Shown here piece by piece: positions 45,736-57,134 of a DNA stretch of 64,000 nt. The translations under genes and the position numbers were made by a program. The notes under the pieces are model-generated. The model had not been told where the DNA came from. It did no database searches and saw only the letters and a list, made by a program, of their open reading frames with translations. Position 1 is the first letter of the stretch, and each line of letters starts with the position of its first letter. This stretch comes from Nymphaea colorata (Eukaryota; Streptophyta; Magnoliopsida; Nymphaeales; Nymphaeaceae), in the NCBI RefSeq assembly GCF_008831285.2, contig NC_045149.1, positions 16,084,578 to 16,148,577 on the forward strand. Reading direction: 5' to 3'.

Positions 45736-48528
45736 TGTCACGACCCAATTTTTGACACCAAAAATTTTCTTTTCATTTCTATAATAGCAGAAGCAATATT
45801 GAGTCATGACCAGAACATAAAGAAATCAGACATTGTTTTATTTCAATAATAAAATACTTGGACCCAAACAAAAATAAACACAAGTCTCCAAAACCGACGC
45901 AGTGCCCAGAATGCTAATGCCCGTCCATCACAAGACTGAGGTCGTCGCTCCAAAGCCAAAATCTATCAAGGACTACCTGTAGAGATAGAAAGAAGGGTCA
46001 GAATTCCTCTGAGTATGAGAAAATCCAGCCATGAATGGAACATGGCCCAAAATAATATTTAGTTTCATAAAACGATTCCAAAAAAGACCTTATGAACTAC
46101 AACCATAAGTTTTCCAAAACTTAACACATATCAGAGTTACATCACACAGAACGAGGTGTGCACAACCTCTAAAATTTCGTAGGCTTCCAACCGTGGTTCT
46201 TTGACAATGTCATGGTCATCGTGCCGAGCAACAGAAATCCCCGTGGGCACAACTCACGGGCAGAACAGAATATATCATCACCAGGCAATCCAACGGATCG
46301 AGGGTACCTGAAGTGAAGCATCCTGAGATATCCCAGATCGCCACTGCAACAGCATGGCCCCTCTAGGAACCCGGTTTGATGGACCAGGAGATGTCTCTCT
46401 CCCAACACAGCAGCAGTACCCCGGGCCCTTGTGCCGCCCAATACCCTGTGGGCCCTCCAGTACAGCCAGAGGAGTGTGCGTCAACAGTGAGTCACGCGCA
46501 CCACTACCTTCCGGGACGAAACCAAACACTGGGCAGAACAGAAAGCTCGCACTCGCATAAACCATCACACAAAGTCCACGTTTCGCCTTCGAATTTCAAA
46601 AATGAGGGTTTCTCATCACTAGACCTCTTCTAGTACCTCTCACAGAAACCACCCTCAGCTTGGTTTCTCGAACAAAAGCAACAAGTCATAAAACACATCT
46701 TGTCTTAAAACCTCAAATAATACTATTATCATCCTCATTTAAAAACGAGAAATTTACATTTAAATTCTCAAAACATGGCCTCTAACGGTTCCGAAATAAA
46801 TCTCAGAACCATTTTTCTGAACTTTTAAACACAACTAGAGGACCAAAGAGTAATAAAGCATAATATTTCGTTTTTAATTTATAAAACCCCCTTTTTGTAA
46901 TTTTTTTTGAACTCAGAGGGTACCAAAACGTGATTTCTTATTAAATGCATGGTTTTTGCTGAAAATCACTTTCCCAAGCCTCTTTTTGAAGAGCTTTTCA
47001 GCAAAAACGTTGCAGCATGAACGCTTAAAAGTTATAACAGCTTTTTCAAAAATTTTGATAATATGGTGGACCCGCTTTGAAATTTTTCATCATTGATATA
47101 AATTTGGCCGACGCTCGTTTTTCTTCATTTCACGCCTGCGTTTTCTCTCTCCTCGCGCGAGAGCTCCTCTCCTCACGTTCAACCCACGGTGGGCGGTGGC
47201 TTCCCTTGCTTCTGCAATCACCCAAAACCAGTTCGAGGGGGAGAGAAGGGAACGTCATCCTCCTGCGAGCTCCGACGCCACGGTTCTCCACCACCCCACC
47301 GACTGTCCGACGCTCTCAGCCAACATTGCCTCCTCTGCCCTCATTCTTCCAGCACAGTTTCTGTGAGGGAGACAACCAGCCGAACTAGGTGCGTCTCTCT
47401 CAATCTCCCATTTCATTGCGACAAGGATGGACCAGCCAACGAGGAGGAACGACGCAGGAGTAAAATCTGCGTCATCAGTACCGTGTTCATCTTTTCCCCC
47501 AAATCGCCTCTGCTACTATCGTGAAGAAGACGACCCCCGACACTGATCTTTGTACGTCGGTGAGCGACTGATTCCTCTAACGCATCTCTCCTCTCAAATA
47601 TGCATGCTGTGTTATTCTAGTCTAGGTTTCTCACAGGTGGAATGAGAAACAACTTCAGATAATATAAACACCAGAGAGTTTCAACAGCCATCATGGATTA
47701 ACACGCTTCACACTTCAAATCAAAATATAGCATGCTTTATATCTAAGAAATCAGAAATACTAGAACCAGAGTACGAGTCTCATTCTAACATACAACACCT
47801 CCCACGTCTATTGCTATCTAGGCGTGAAAATATATAGATTCACATGCATATTTATCTCTGACCAGTCAAAAATACAAGGGCTTCATGATCTATTCACAAC
47901 TGAATATTCCCCATACATGCTTATCGATGTTCATTTTCAGAAATTCAGTGATAGTCACAACTGAATATTCCCCATACATGCTTATCGATGTTCATTTTCA
48001 GAAATTCAGTGATAGTTAGAACCGAAGAACACTGGTATAACATGCATAGATCAACTAGTATAATATGCATATAAATATCTATCCACCAGAAAACAGAAAA
48101 ATACAAAGGCTACATGATCCAACCAAAGCTGAACATTCCCATACTTATTAATCGAGATGAGTTTCCAGCACCAACTCCCTTCCTTGCCGCCACCAATCGA
48201 TGAAAGCAAAAAAATGAGGATCTCCACTTGACGTTCCCCTTCTTTCTCTCAAATTCTTAATCGTTGAGTTTTCTCTTCTATGAAGGCAGTAAAGAAAGGG
48301 TTAATTACTGTACATCAGATCTAAATAGCCCCCTTCACAACCCTTGTAACTGTCATAGGAATTTCTTTTCGTTTCCTTTTTCATTTCTTTCTATAGCTTC
48401 TCTCTTTTTCATTTAATTGGCAGTTTCCATTTCATTTTTTCAGTCATTTAAACCTACCGTTTATGATTTCCTGCCCATAATAACGTTCCCATAATTAAAG
48501 AAACTTAATAAAAATCGTGGGTCTTACA
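45736..48528. mobile_element. Large LTR-like insertion (about 2.8 kb), possibly a solo LTR
   Basis: Starts TGTCACGACCC and ends GGGTCTTACA, the short inverted TGT...ACA ends of an LTR. It interrupts one unit of a tandem duplication exactly at a CT-rich site; the flanking pentamers are ctctt and ctctc, so any 5-bp duplication is imperfect or hidden by the microsatellite. No reverse transcriptase, integrase or gag frame is visible inside, which fits a solo LTR. A large retrotransposon derivative without coding DNA is also possible. The part near 47,120-47,530 is GC-richer and has short open frames without recognised domains. Confidence 0.6.
47894..48015. repeat. Exact 61-bp tandem repeat (two units)
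   Basis: Units 47,894-47,954 and 47,955-48,015 start tcacaactgaatattcccc and end cagtgatag. They appear identical. A diverged third version begins near 48,125 (aagctgaacattcccatac). Confidence 0.9.
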
Positions 48529-48583
48529 CTCTCTCTATCTCTTGGACCCACCAAATCTGCACTTGCATTTTGGTCATCAAAGC

Positions 48584-48587
<4 letters not shown>

Positions 48588-48616
<29 letters not shown>
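48588..48616 (+). repeat. (GA)n microsatellite
   Basis: GA run in duplication unit 1; the matching position in unit 2 is an interrupted, purine-rich stretch. Confidence 0.88.
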
Positions 48617-48618
<2 letters not shown>

Positions 48619-48740
48619 ATTTCCTATTCTTCCATATCTGCCATCAATCCTTTGTTCATGGAGTCGCTTTATCTAATGGTCTCTCACATTTAACTATGAC
48701 ATTTTTTTTATTTCCTTGGTGCACCTTGTTGAAGCATGTA

Positions 48741-48744
<4 letters not shown>

Positions 48745-48773
<29 letters not shown>
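48745..48773 (+). repeat. (CT)n microsatellite
   Basis: CT run in duplication unit 2, at the site that corresponds to the insertion point in unit 1. Confidence 0.88.
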
Positions 48774-48775
<2 letters not shown>

Positions 48776-48982
48776 TGGACCCACCAAATATGCACTTGCT
48801 TTTTGGTCAAAGCCACCGAGAGGGAGAGGGAAAGTGAGAGAGAGAGAGTAATTTCCTATTCTTCTTCCATATCTGACATAAATCCTTTGTTCATGGAGTC
48901 ACTTTATCTAATGGTCTCTCACATTTAACTATGACATTTTTTTATTTCCTTAGGCACTAACTGAGCTCGTCGCGTCCATTGG

Positions 48983-50170
48983 ATGGCCATGTGTGGCAAA
49001 AAGTTTGCTTACTCTTCGCAGCTACTGTCAAGTGCTAGTAGCAGGATCTTTTCATTTTCATGGGGCTTTCCCTTTCTTGTTCAGAAGTCATTCAAATCCT
49101 CAGGCAGACGACCCAAGAAGAAAATTTACTATAGGGAACATGATCTCGATAGGGTCATGGAGCTCCAGAAGAAGCCTTCACTTATTTTACAACTCAAGAA
49201 CATCATTCTCAACCAAAAGAATCGATGTATCCTTCTCAGAGACTTAGAAAAGGAGGTGGGTATTGTTGAAAAATGGAATTTTATGTCCATCATTGAGAGA
49301 TATCCATTAATTTTCAAGGTTACTGGAGGAAGTAGAAGACCTTATGTCTTACAGCTCACAGATAAGGCTCTCTCAATCGTTGAACAGCAAAAAGATGTTA
49401 TGGAAATGATGGAGCCCATTGTTGTCACCAACCTAAGAAAGTTGTTGATGATGTCCATGGATTGTAGAATTCCATTGGCTAAACTTGTCTTGATCCAACC
49501 TGAGTTGGGTTTACCCAAAAACTTTATGGAGGATCTGATTCCCAATTATCCAGATTTCTTTAGTGTGCAGGAGTTCAAAGGACATGATTATCTTCAACTT
49601 GAGAGTTGGGACTCTTCATTAGCAGTCACTCACCGTGAATCCAACTTGTTTATGGATCCAATGAATGGGAAAAGGCTCCACTTCACTAAAGATGGCAACT
49701 GCTCCTGTCCATTTTCTTTCAGAGTCAAATTTCCTGCTGGCTTTAGGCCAAACATGAGGTATCTTGAAGAGTTTCATAAATGGCAGAAACTGGCGTTTCC
49801 TTCCCCGTACTTGAATGCCAGGCAGTTCAATCCAGCCAGTCCTGCAGCACGTAAACGGGCAGTTGCTGTACTTCATGAGCTTTTAAGCTTAACTGTGGAG
49901 AAACGATTAACTTCTGCACAATTAGATGCTTTTCATGCTGAATATCAACTACCATGTAGGTTGTTGCTCTGCTTGGTGAGGAACCATGGCATATTCTATC
50001 TCACAAATAAGGGGATAAGAAGCACTGTCATGCTCAAAGAAGCTTATGATGGTTCTTGCTTGATTGAGAAATCTCCTTTGGTTAGATTTAATGATAAATT
50101 CTTATCTCTTGCAGGTAGGATTGAACATAGTTTGAACAAGAAAATGCCTTTAACTGTGGAAGTTGTATGA
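48983..50170 (+). CDS. PORR-domain (plant organelle RNA recognition) protein, single exon
   Basis: An uninterrupted 395-residue frame. Proteins of this plant-specific family (DUF860; WTF1/WTF9 type) bind group II introns or other organelle transcripts and help splice or stabilise them in mitochondria or plastids. The N-terminal 40 residues are rich in Ser and basic residues and poor in acidic ones, as in an organelle-targeting peptide. Family motifs follow: KKIYYREHDLDRVMELQK, IERYPLIFKV, LQLTDKALSIVEQQK, LKLLMM-like segments, IPNYPDFFSV, and near the C-terminus FHAEYQLPCRLLLCLVRNHG and FYLTNKG. A second Met lies two codons after the chosen one, so the exact start is open. The upstream DNA is the tandem duplication with the 2.8-kb insertion. 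The target organelle and RNA cannot be told. Confidence 0.92.
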   Translation: MAMCGKKFAYSSQLLSSASSRIFSFSWGFPFLVQKSFKSSGRRPKKKIYYREHDLDRVMELQKKPSLILQLKNIILNQKNRCILLRDLEKEVGIVEKWNFMSIIERYPLIFKVTGGSRRPYVLQLTDKALSIVEQQKDVMEMMEPIVVTNLRKLLMMSMDCRIPLAKLVLIQPELGLPKNFMEDLIPNYPDFFSVQEFKGHDYLQLESWDSSLAVTHRESNLFMDPMNGKRLHFTKDGNCSCPFSFRVKFPAGFRPNMRYLEEFHKWQKLAFPSPYLNARQFNPASPAARKRAVAVLHELLSLTVEKRLTSAQLDAFHAEYQLPCRLLLCLVRNHGIFYLTNKGIRSTVMLKEAYDGSCLIEKSPLVRFNDKFLSLAGRIEHSLNKKMPLTVEVV

Positions 50171-50803
50171 AGTTTATCAGGTTTTGTAAATACCTATGTA
50201 CTTTGAGAAAGTTGCAATACGATGAATTTTTTTATCTGCAGAGCCACCTGAGTGCCAGCATAAGTTCTTAACAAAAGGCCTAAAGGTTTTGCAGACAGAC
50301 GATCTTGAAGGATGACCATTAACTTTTTTTCCATATCTAAGCTAACTCCTAAAATGATTGGACACAACATGAAAAGTTTCCTTATGGCAACAATTAGTTT
50401 CACTGTATAGAGATTTCAGTGTTACGTGTTACTTTGATAAAGTTGGCAATAATGGGGTGACAGGAGCCATTGTGGATGTTGATATTTGATAGCCTGAATA
50501 TCCTGAGACTGAGGTTTGTGCAAGATTGGTATTCCTTTGCGGAATGTGTGCATTTCTTGTTTGTGGCATGTTCTGCAGCTTCAAGGTTATGCAACATGTT
50601 TAGAAAAGGAAATTTTGTGTTTGTATTTATTTGTTTGTTGATTATTTAATCCTTTTGTGCTTGGCCTTCATAACCTCAGCAGGTTTCTATGGAGGTGTAT
50701 GGAACAAACTTTTGAGTTTTGACCATTTATGAAAGAAATATTATTTTAGTCAGTTCTGTTTGGAGCTGAATCAATAGGGTGCTGTTAGATCTTATTCATG
50801 CAG
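50171..50803. other. 3' region of the PORR gene, no further gene seen
   Basis: AT-rich DNA with no supported open frame. A stretch reading LLDL just before 50,795 may be the frameshifted start of the DCP2 relic. Confidence 0.5.
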
Positions 50804-53800
50804 CCATGTTTTCCTGAAAGTTCCTAAGGAAGTCATAAAGTCTTTTGAGAGGATATTGTTTCTTGTGGAGCAAGCCCACTGGTTTTATGAAGACAATTCA
50901 GTAGAGCAGAATCCATCAATCAAGTCACTTTCGCTTCGGGAATTTACCTCTTTGACTTTCCAGTGTTTTTTTCCCTTCATTTTCTGACTGTAACTTAAAG
51001 GACATACAACTTCATCTTTTTCCATATAACTCTTTTCCATGTTGATGAATTTGTGCAATGTCAAAACTAAACTGAAAGATTCTTTTCTTTGTTGCAAAGA
51101 TGCATTTGGCCATGAAAACTGCCAATACTCCAAAGTATGGTCTGGTATTGATAGTGAGCCTGCATGTCCTAGTTATGTGTAAGATGTCAGATGCATTGTT
51201 CAAATTTTGAAGCACTGAAAGTTGTGGTTCCACTTGCAATTAGTTTACAGTCAGGCATACTTCAGATTTAGCAGGTAAAACAATCAAGGTGAGTCAAATG
51301 GGGCCACAATCACGAGATCAGTCACTTATTAATTGTGGGGTTTGTAATCTGACCTCCCTTCCAGATTTGAACTATATCTTGGATCTTTACCTGAAAACTG
51401 AGTCTTGCCAATTGGTATTCTGAGCATATAGAAATGAAATCCAACAAGAATGGAGTGATGACCTATAATACTAGGTAGCCTAGCATGTAAAACTTGAACT
51501 TGGCCTCACTATGTTGGACTTGGAGGCTAAACACCATAAGGTGACACCAAAAGATTTCTTCTTTTGCAGGCAGGTTACTGTTTATTTCACATGTTCTTTT
51601 CACCATGTCGAGCAAGAATAGAGTCTAATATGCTCATGGATTTGGACCATAGACACATGTTCATGAGTGTCTTAAATAAAGTGTAAAGTGCGAGAGCTTT
51701 ATTGGCTTTTTAATGGTTCTGCAGAATGACTAAAAATAATATTGCAAAGGTGTAAGTAGCTATTGGTTAAGTGAATTTGTTCTGTGTGGGTATTGTATGA
51801 TAGACTGCCCTTTGTTTTCTTTTTGTCCTTCATAGTATTTAATGGTTGTTCTTCTGCATAGTGACCATAAATATGAACAGTGCAGGTGTAACTGGTTAAT
51901 TTGCGACATAAATTTGTTTTGTGTGGATTTTATATGATAGACAGCCCTTTATTTTCTTAAGTCCTATAGTGTTCAATAGTTGTGCAGCACTTGGACCATA
52001 TATTGCTCATATTGATGACATATACGAGGACTTTAGGTCCTACGAAGTTCGAGTACCAGTGACGGCTTTAATTATCTTAGGCAAATCCTATGAGCAGGTA
52101 AGTTATTAGGTTTCCTCTAAAAGGTATACTGTTTGGACTTTGGAGTCTATTTCTTTCTTCTGAGATCTGAAATGGGGTATTCCTTTGACATTAGATCAAA
52201 TCCCATGTCCACAAATCGAGCCTTGGCAATTTAAATGAATTCAAAGCATGCTGTGTGACTGATGTTAGAGTACAGTTTGCGTTTCATGGTCATAAAGTTC
52301 AAAATGTCTGTCTTTTTGTTGCTTTTGAAGTTTTTCTTTGTCTTGCAGTTTCCATTGTCCTGATAATTTTGCATCCCTTCAGATGCAAGCAGAGATTAGT
52401 TTGTTCATGCTTTCTTGCACTACCATATTCTCTATTCCTTTTTTGAGGAGTCAGGATATTGTTGTATGGTTGATGCAAATAGCACATTGAATTTTTTGTA
52501 ATGCTTGCTAGTGAAAGGTTGGAAAGCTGGTGCAAGTTGGAGTTTTCCCCTTGGAAAGAAAAACAAGGATGAGGAGGACCACACCTGTGCAATCAGAGAG
52601 GTATTAACTCTTTGTAGCTAGGCGTTGATGTATATTTTGTTTTTATGCTCTGAATAAGTTCCAATTGAATATGTTGTGACTTGTCTTATGGAAAGATTTT
52701 GTATTCTGTTGTTTGTTATTTGTGTGTCCTTCCTTGCAGTTTAGTCTTCCTTTTTGTTGTTCCTTGACAATTAGACTCACTAACAGTGTAAAAAATAGTT
52801 ATTTATTGATTGCTATCTGCTCGTTATGGTAGAGCACTTCTTTTCACTAGTTATAATAGTGGTTCTTTTTTCCTTCTCAACAATAAATCAGGTCTTGGAG
52901 AAAACTGGATTTGACATTTCCAAGCTTTTGAAGTTGGAAGACAATATTGAAGTTGTAATAGGGCAGCAAAGAATGAGACTCTACATTATTGCTGGAGTGA
53001 AGAAAGATACGGTCTTTGCACCTCTAACAAAGAAAAAAATAAGCGTATGTTTTCATCCACATTAGAAACTGCAATCATTTTGTTGAGATTATCTGTCAAC
53101 TTCTCATTTGAGGTGTTCTCACATGCTGAGTGTTTGATCATCATCTACGTTCTTTGTTTGCTATCACTACCACCACGGTTTCCCCATTTGCAATCATAAG
53201 ATTACAGATTATTATTCTCACCATCAGCGTTGTTTATCTACTGTTATATGGCCACTACTATCATTGTAGATACTATCACTACTTTTCTCTGGTGACCACT
53301 ATCATCCTTGAGTCTCTGTGTCTCTCCCTGTCTCTCTCTCATGCTCATGTGTCCTTTTGGGCTGTCAGAATTTTTTTTCTCTTTCGTGATCTGCATTGCA
53401 ATTTGACTTTCATTTTATGGTGATGGAACTTCTTTATGAGCCGAAGCTTTTTTCTTCTATGACTTCGGGATTTCTACTAGTATGCTTCTATCATGTCCTT
53501 ACCAATTTTTAGAGAAAAGGGACAAAACGTTGGTTACTGGAAGCTTTTACATACCTTTAACACCTGCTTTGGTAACAGGAAAGTAATTGCTTTGGAAATT
53601 CACATATCTAATGACATCAGTATTCTTATTATGAGAACAATTAAGTCCTAACTATTTGTAATTCCAGAATTCATCAATTTTAGTTTGAATGAGGAATGTT
53701 CTTTACTATTTGCATATTTTATATTTTTCGCTTCTCTCTTCTCTGTTCCTATGTGTTTAAGCAACCACATTTTATACCTTTGGAAGATGCTTCTCTCTTG

Positions 53801-54896
53801 GCTATGATACCACAGGCACATTCACAGGGGAGAAAGGTGAGGGCAAGAAAGGGGTAAGAGGATGGTAGTTACCAAAATTTCACGAGTTAGTGTATGGGGA
53901 GATGAGCCTGTCTTATTCCCGAGGGAAGTTACCGAAAGAAGCTTTTCATGAGTTAATTTCTCGGGAGATCACCCTGTCTTATTCCCCATAGATTAAGCTG
54001 TTTCTCTAGGGTTTCTTTTCCCAAGTTAATTTTTTGAACTATTCTAAGCTTAAGCAAATTTCAGCATGTTGCATAATGGCCTGAATGCTTTCAAGAGCTT
54101 GAATGTGACGAGAAGCCTGGAAAGTTGAAGCAAAAGGAGTTTTTGGTCTCATTTATGTTTTACCTTCTGCCATACAGGGGATTTCTTGGCATCGTCTTGA
54201 TGAGCTTCAGCCAGCTGGTAATGATGTAATATCCCGTGGATCAAATGGGTTGAAGCTGTTTATGGTCGCTCCCGTCTTGATGTAGGTACTTCCACCTGCC
54301 TTACCCCACTATGGCAGTGATTGTCTCTCGACTAATTTGGCCCCTTTTTTATGCAGGCCTGTTAAAGCGTGGATGTCTGCACATTATCCTACAGGTCAGA
54401 AATTTGATGTTTCTGTGAAAGGTCTCTCTCTCTTTCTCTCTTTTCACACACACACACACACATGCACATGATTGTTTAAAAGATTTGTCTCGCCCCTTCT
54501 GTGGTGAAAGGTTGGAGATCTCTTAATTATTATGTTGGCATGAACATTTTCCTTGGTTGTTTGAGTGGTGCAGCAGTCTCTATTTTACAATGTGCTTTGT
54601 GCTGGAAATACTGTATTCTATGGCACTGGGTGATCTAAGCATGGCTAACTAACTGTAAAATGGGAATGTTGGTCATTTCTTGGTCAGCTGTTTATGTTTC
54701 AAAGTTTAGCTACTTGCTTGATAAAAATTAATGTGGTGTAATATTCTTTGAAGGTGCAACATGCTGGAAGGCAAAAGCGAGCTCAACTGGACGCATGAGT
54801 GATGCAATACCCTCTATAACTGGTGTATATGGGCATACCAATGCACATTTGACTGTCATTAGTCCTATTAAAATCTTCAGGAAACTTCGGATTTGA
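50804..54896 (+). pseudogene. DCP2-like mRNA-decapping Nudix enzyme relic
   Basis: DCP2 removes the mRNA cap in P-bodies. Recognisable exons: about 50,804-50,962 (SFERILFLVEQAHWFYEDNS); 51,970-52,097 (NSCAALGPYIAHIDDIYEDF); 52,502-52,600 ([19 protein letters not shown]); 52,892-53,044 (VLEKTGFDISKLLK); 54,178-54,281 (ISWHRLDELQPAGNDVISRG); 54,357-54,394; 54,754-54,896 (TGA). Lesions: the exon-3 acceptor AG is AA (52,500-52,501); no phase-compatible donor follows the first exon; no first coding exon with an ATG is found; and the Nudix box reads REVLEKTGFD where the family has two adjacent Glu, so a catalytic Glu is Lys. The usual FPRGK is FPLGK. The other junctions still match in phase, so decay looks recent. 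A divergent transcribed paralogue remains possible. Confidence 0.8.
54443..54462 (+). repeat. (CA)n microsatellite in the DCP2 relic
   Basis: CA run in the last intron, just after a CT-rich stretch. Confidence 0.85.
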
Positions 54897-55040
54897 GTCT
54901 GGTTCTCATTGTAAGGGTTCTGGAAGCTGCTTTTGCCAAGTGTTAGATGGTACTTCGGTGACCCCTTGTATGTGTGTTACTTGATAGCTGTTCTTTTTTC
55001 TCTTGCCCTGTGAAAATACAATTCCTAGTTTATTTCTCAA

Positions 55041-55499
55041 GTGAAAGTAAGCAGCATCCCATACGGTTCTTGTGGCCAGAACAGTGTTGTGTATGAACAG
55101 GCCCTCAGGCTTTTACAAGATAGAATGTGTTGGCGCCGTGTTTTCTTGCTATTAAGGCCACTATATTGGGATGTGCTAAAGTGGCAGAGCGTCGTTGAGG
55201 ATGTTTTATTTTTGTACTTGCTAGAGACTAGAGAGACAGGCAAAGGAACTCTCTGTAGGATGACCAACGATCATGTCATTGAAAAATGGGGCATTATGCA
55301 GTTGAAATTTGTGCCCCGGGCAGGTATTTTTCCATTTATGGATGTTGCTGGCATCTCTAAGCTGCTTGTCCGCGATTGGCAATTGTCCTTAAAAGCCAAT
55401 CTTCTGATTTCAGCTTCACGACCGGAAAGGGAACTGGAATGTTATATTATTGAAAAATCAGGAGGACATTTTGTTGTGATCAGAAGTTTTAGCCGATGA
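55041..55499 (+). CDS. Orphan open frame of 152 codons, function unknown
   Basis: An ATG-started frame without introns, 145 bases downstream of the DCP2 relic and on the same strand. It has a mixed composition (RLLQDRMCWRRVFLLLRPLY, then LLETRETGKGTLCR and HFVVIRSFSR at the end). I recognise no domain, signal peptide or clear membrane segment. It could be a chance frame in an old 3' region, a fragment of a mobile element, or a small gene. I lean to chance. Confidence 0.2.
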   Translation: MKVSSIPYGSCGQNSVVYEQALRLLQDRMCWRRVFLLLRPLYWDVLKWQSVVEDVLFLYLLETRETGKGTLCRMTNDHVIEKWGIMQLKFVPRAGIFPFMDVAGISKLLVRDWQLSLKANLLISASRPERELECYIIEKSGGHFVVIRSFSR

Positions 55500-57134
55500 A
55501 AAGAATACAAACAAAAAAGGTTTGGAACAAAAGTGTTGTATTATTATCTTCGGCTAGACTCTCTAGTTAGAACCAAAATGAATTTTAAATTCAAATTGTA
55601 CTTGTAAGTTATCAGATGTTGGTTCCTTTTTCTTCTTCTGGGTTGCTTTAATCTTCTTTAAGTGCCTCGTTCTTCTCGCGGGCCTTCGTATCACCTTTTC
55701 CTGTTCTAGTCGGTCTGTTGTAGCCTCTATGAGAACGCATTTCGTACGGTGTTGGCTTTTTCTTAGCTTGTGCAAATTCAAACAAATCGGCAACAGCCAG
55801 TCATCCTTAATTGTTCTTCGATTTGTGCCTCTTCACTACGTGCAACGGTATTAGGATAGAGAAATTCGGTGGTCCAAGGCTTAGAAGACTTCCTTTTCTG
55901 TATTACTAGCACTTTTCAGGTTTTCCAATCAACTGGCACATCTATCTTGTGCAGCTGTTGATAAGTCCATCCCGGATGATCCTTATCCGCCATAACAAAA
56001 GTTCGCGTCTTCATTTGAAGGTGGTTGAACGCATGATTGTCTTCTTTTGTGATTAAAAAATGGGCATGGAATTGTGAAGCTCATTTTCCAAAAGATGGTA
56101 TTTTCAGGCCCTAGCATTTGCAAAGACATAAATTTGAAGGAAAAGGAGGTTTCTGGATTGGATAATTATAAGAATACTGTGGACAAAATGTAAACTGTTT
56201 TACAAAGTGTCGTGAAAAATTTATTTTATAAAAGAAATGATACTTTGAAAAAATAACTTTGCACATAAAACTTTTAAATCATCAATAAAACTCACCCAGA
56301 TATTGAATTTACATAATGATCGTAATTGAGTTATCTCGCGTACTGTAAAGATTGTGCGTCTGTGTGTGTACATATACAAACCCCAACTTACAATTTTTTT
56401 TTTTAAGGGGGGGTGTTGGTGGTGAGGGTGGCTATGGCTATAAATAATTCTTCAGAAGCGAGAAATTTCAAAGGGTTGCTGGCTTCTGCAGGACAACAGC
56501 ATGCTCGTAACTCGTGCCATCTGATTTCTCACATAGTTGGCAATGTCAACGAAATTGTTCTTTAGGAGTGTGAACCCTTTTACTCAGGCGCTAGTAATTG
56601 AACAGAAGGCGGAGAAATCAAGCAACCTTGTGTGAGCAAGAAGCATCCGCCCGAGTTCATCTGCCCTGGGCCCCTTCATAAATCTAGCGACCGGACAGAA
56701 TGGCCCACGGACTACTAGGAAGTCATCAACACCATTCCCACAAATCACCATAGCCGCTCTGTAGGGTGTGCCATTTTGCTTGGCATGGAGGATATATATA
56801 TATACATATTCCCCCTCCCCCGCCGTATTTTCTTCGCGTGGACGACAGCGGCCATGTATATTCGTACCTAACGACGCACCACGGTGGCAATGGGCGGAAC
56901 CAGTTTTTGTTCTTCCAACAATTTATTTCCAAACTTTCTTTTGTCCTCTACTTTGATATGGAAAAAAATGTATATCGTGGGTCTAAGACTCTATCGGACT
57001 CATCGTTTCCTTCTCTCTCCCTCCCTCTCTCTCTCTCCCCCTCTTTTTCCTCTTTCAAAATCTTTGAGAAAGCAGGAAAGGTGAAACAGACACAAATTTT
57101 CAGTGTCGTTAATCGCATCTTGCGCTGTTGCAGA
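55500..57134. other. Intergenic and 3' region of the DRB gene
   Basis: No supported gene. Small minus-strand frames near 55,563-55,793 and 56,726-56,932 lack domains. The part nearest 57,134 is probably the 3' untranslated region of the minus-strand DRB gene. Confidence 0.5.

Larger units (their letters stand above)
45704..48960. repeat. Local tandem duplication upstream of the PORR gene, first unit split by an insertion
   Basis: Unit 1 is 45,704-45,735 plus 48,529-48,718; unit 2 is 48,719 to about 48,955. Shared landmarks are 'gtgcaccttgttgaagc', a CT run, 'ggacccaccaaat', 'aaagccaccgagag', 'gtaatttcctattctt' and 'tttatctaatggtctctca'. Unit 2 is continuous, so it shows what unit 1 looked like before the 2.8-kb insertion. 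Confidence 0.8.

Noticed and set aside
47077-47524. Two overlapping frames of 103-111 codons in the 2.8-kb insertion as a protein gene
   Set aside because: GC-rich, low-complexity products without a domain, inside an LTR-like element; more likely LTR sequence than a gene.
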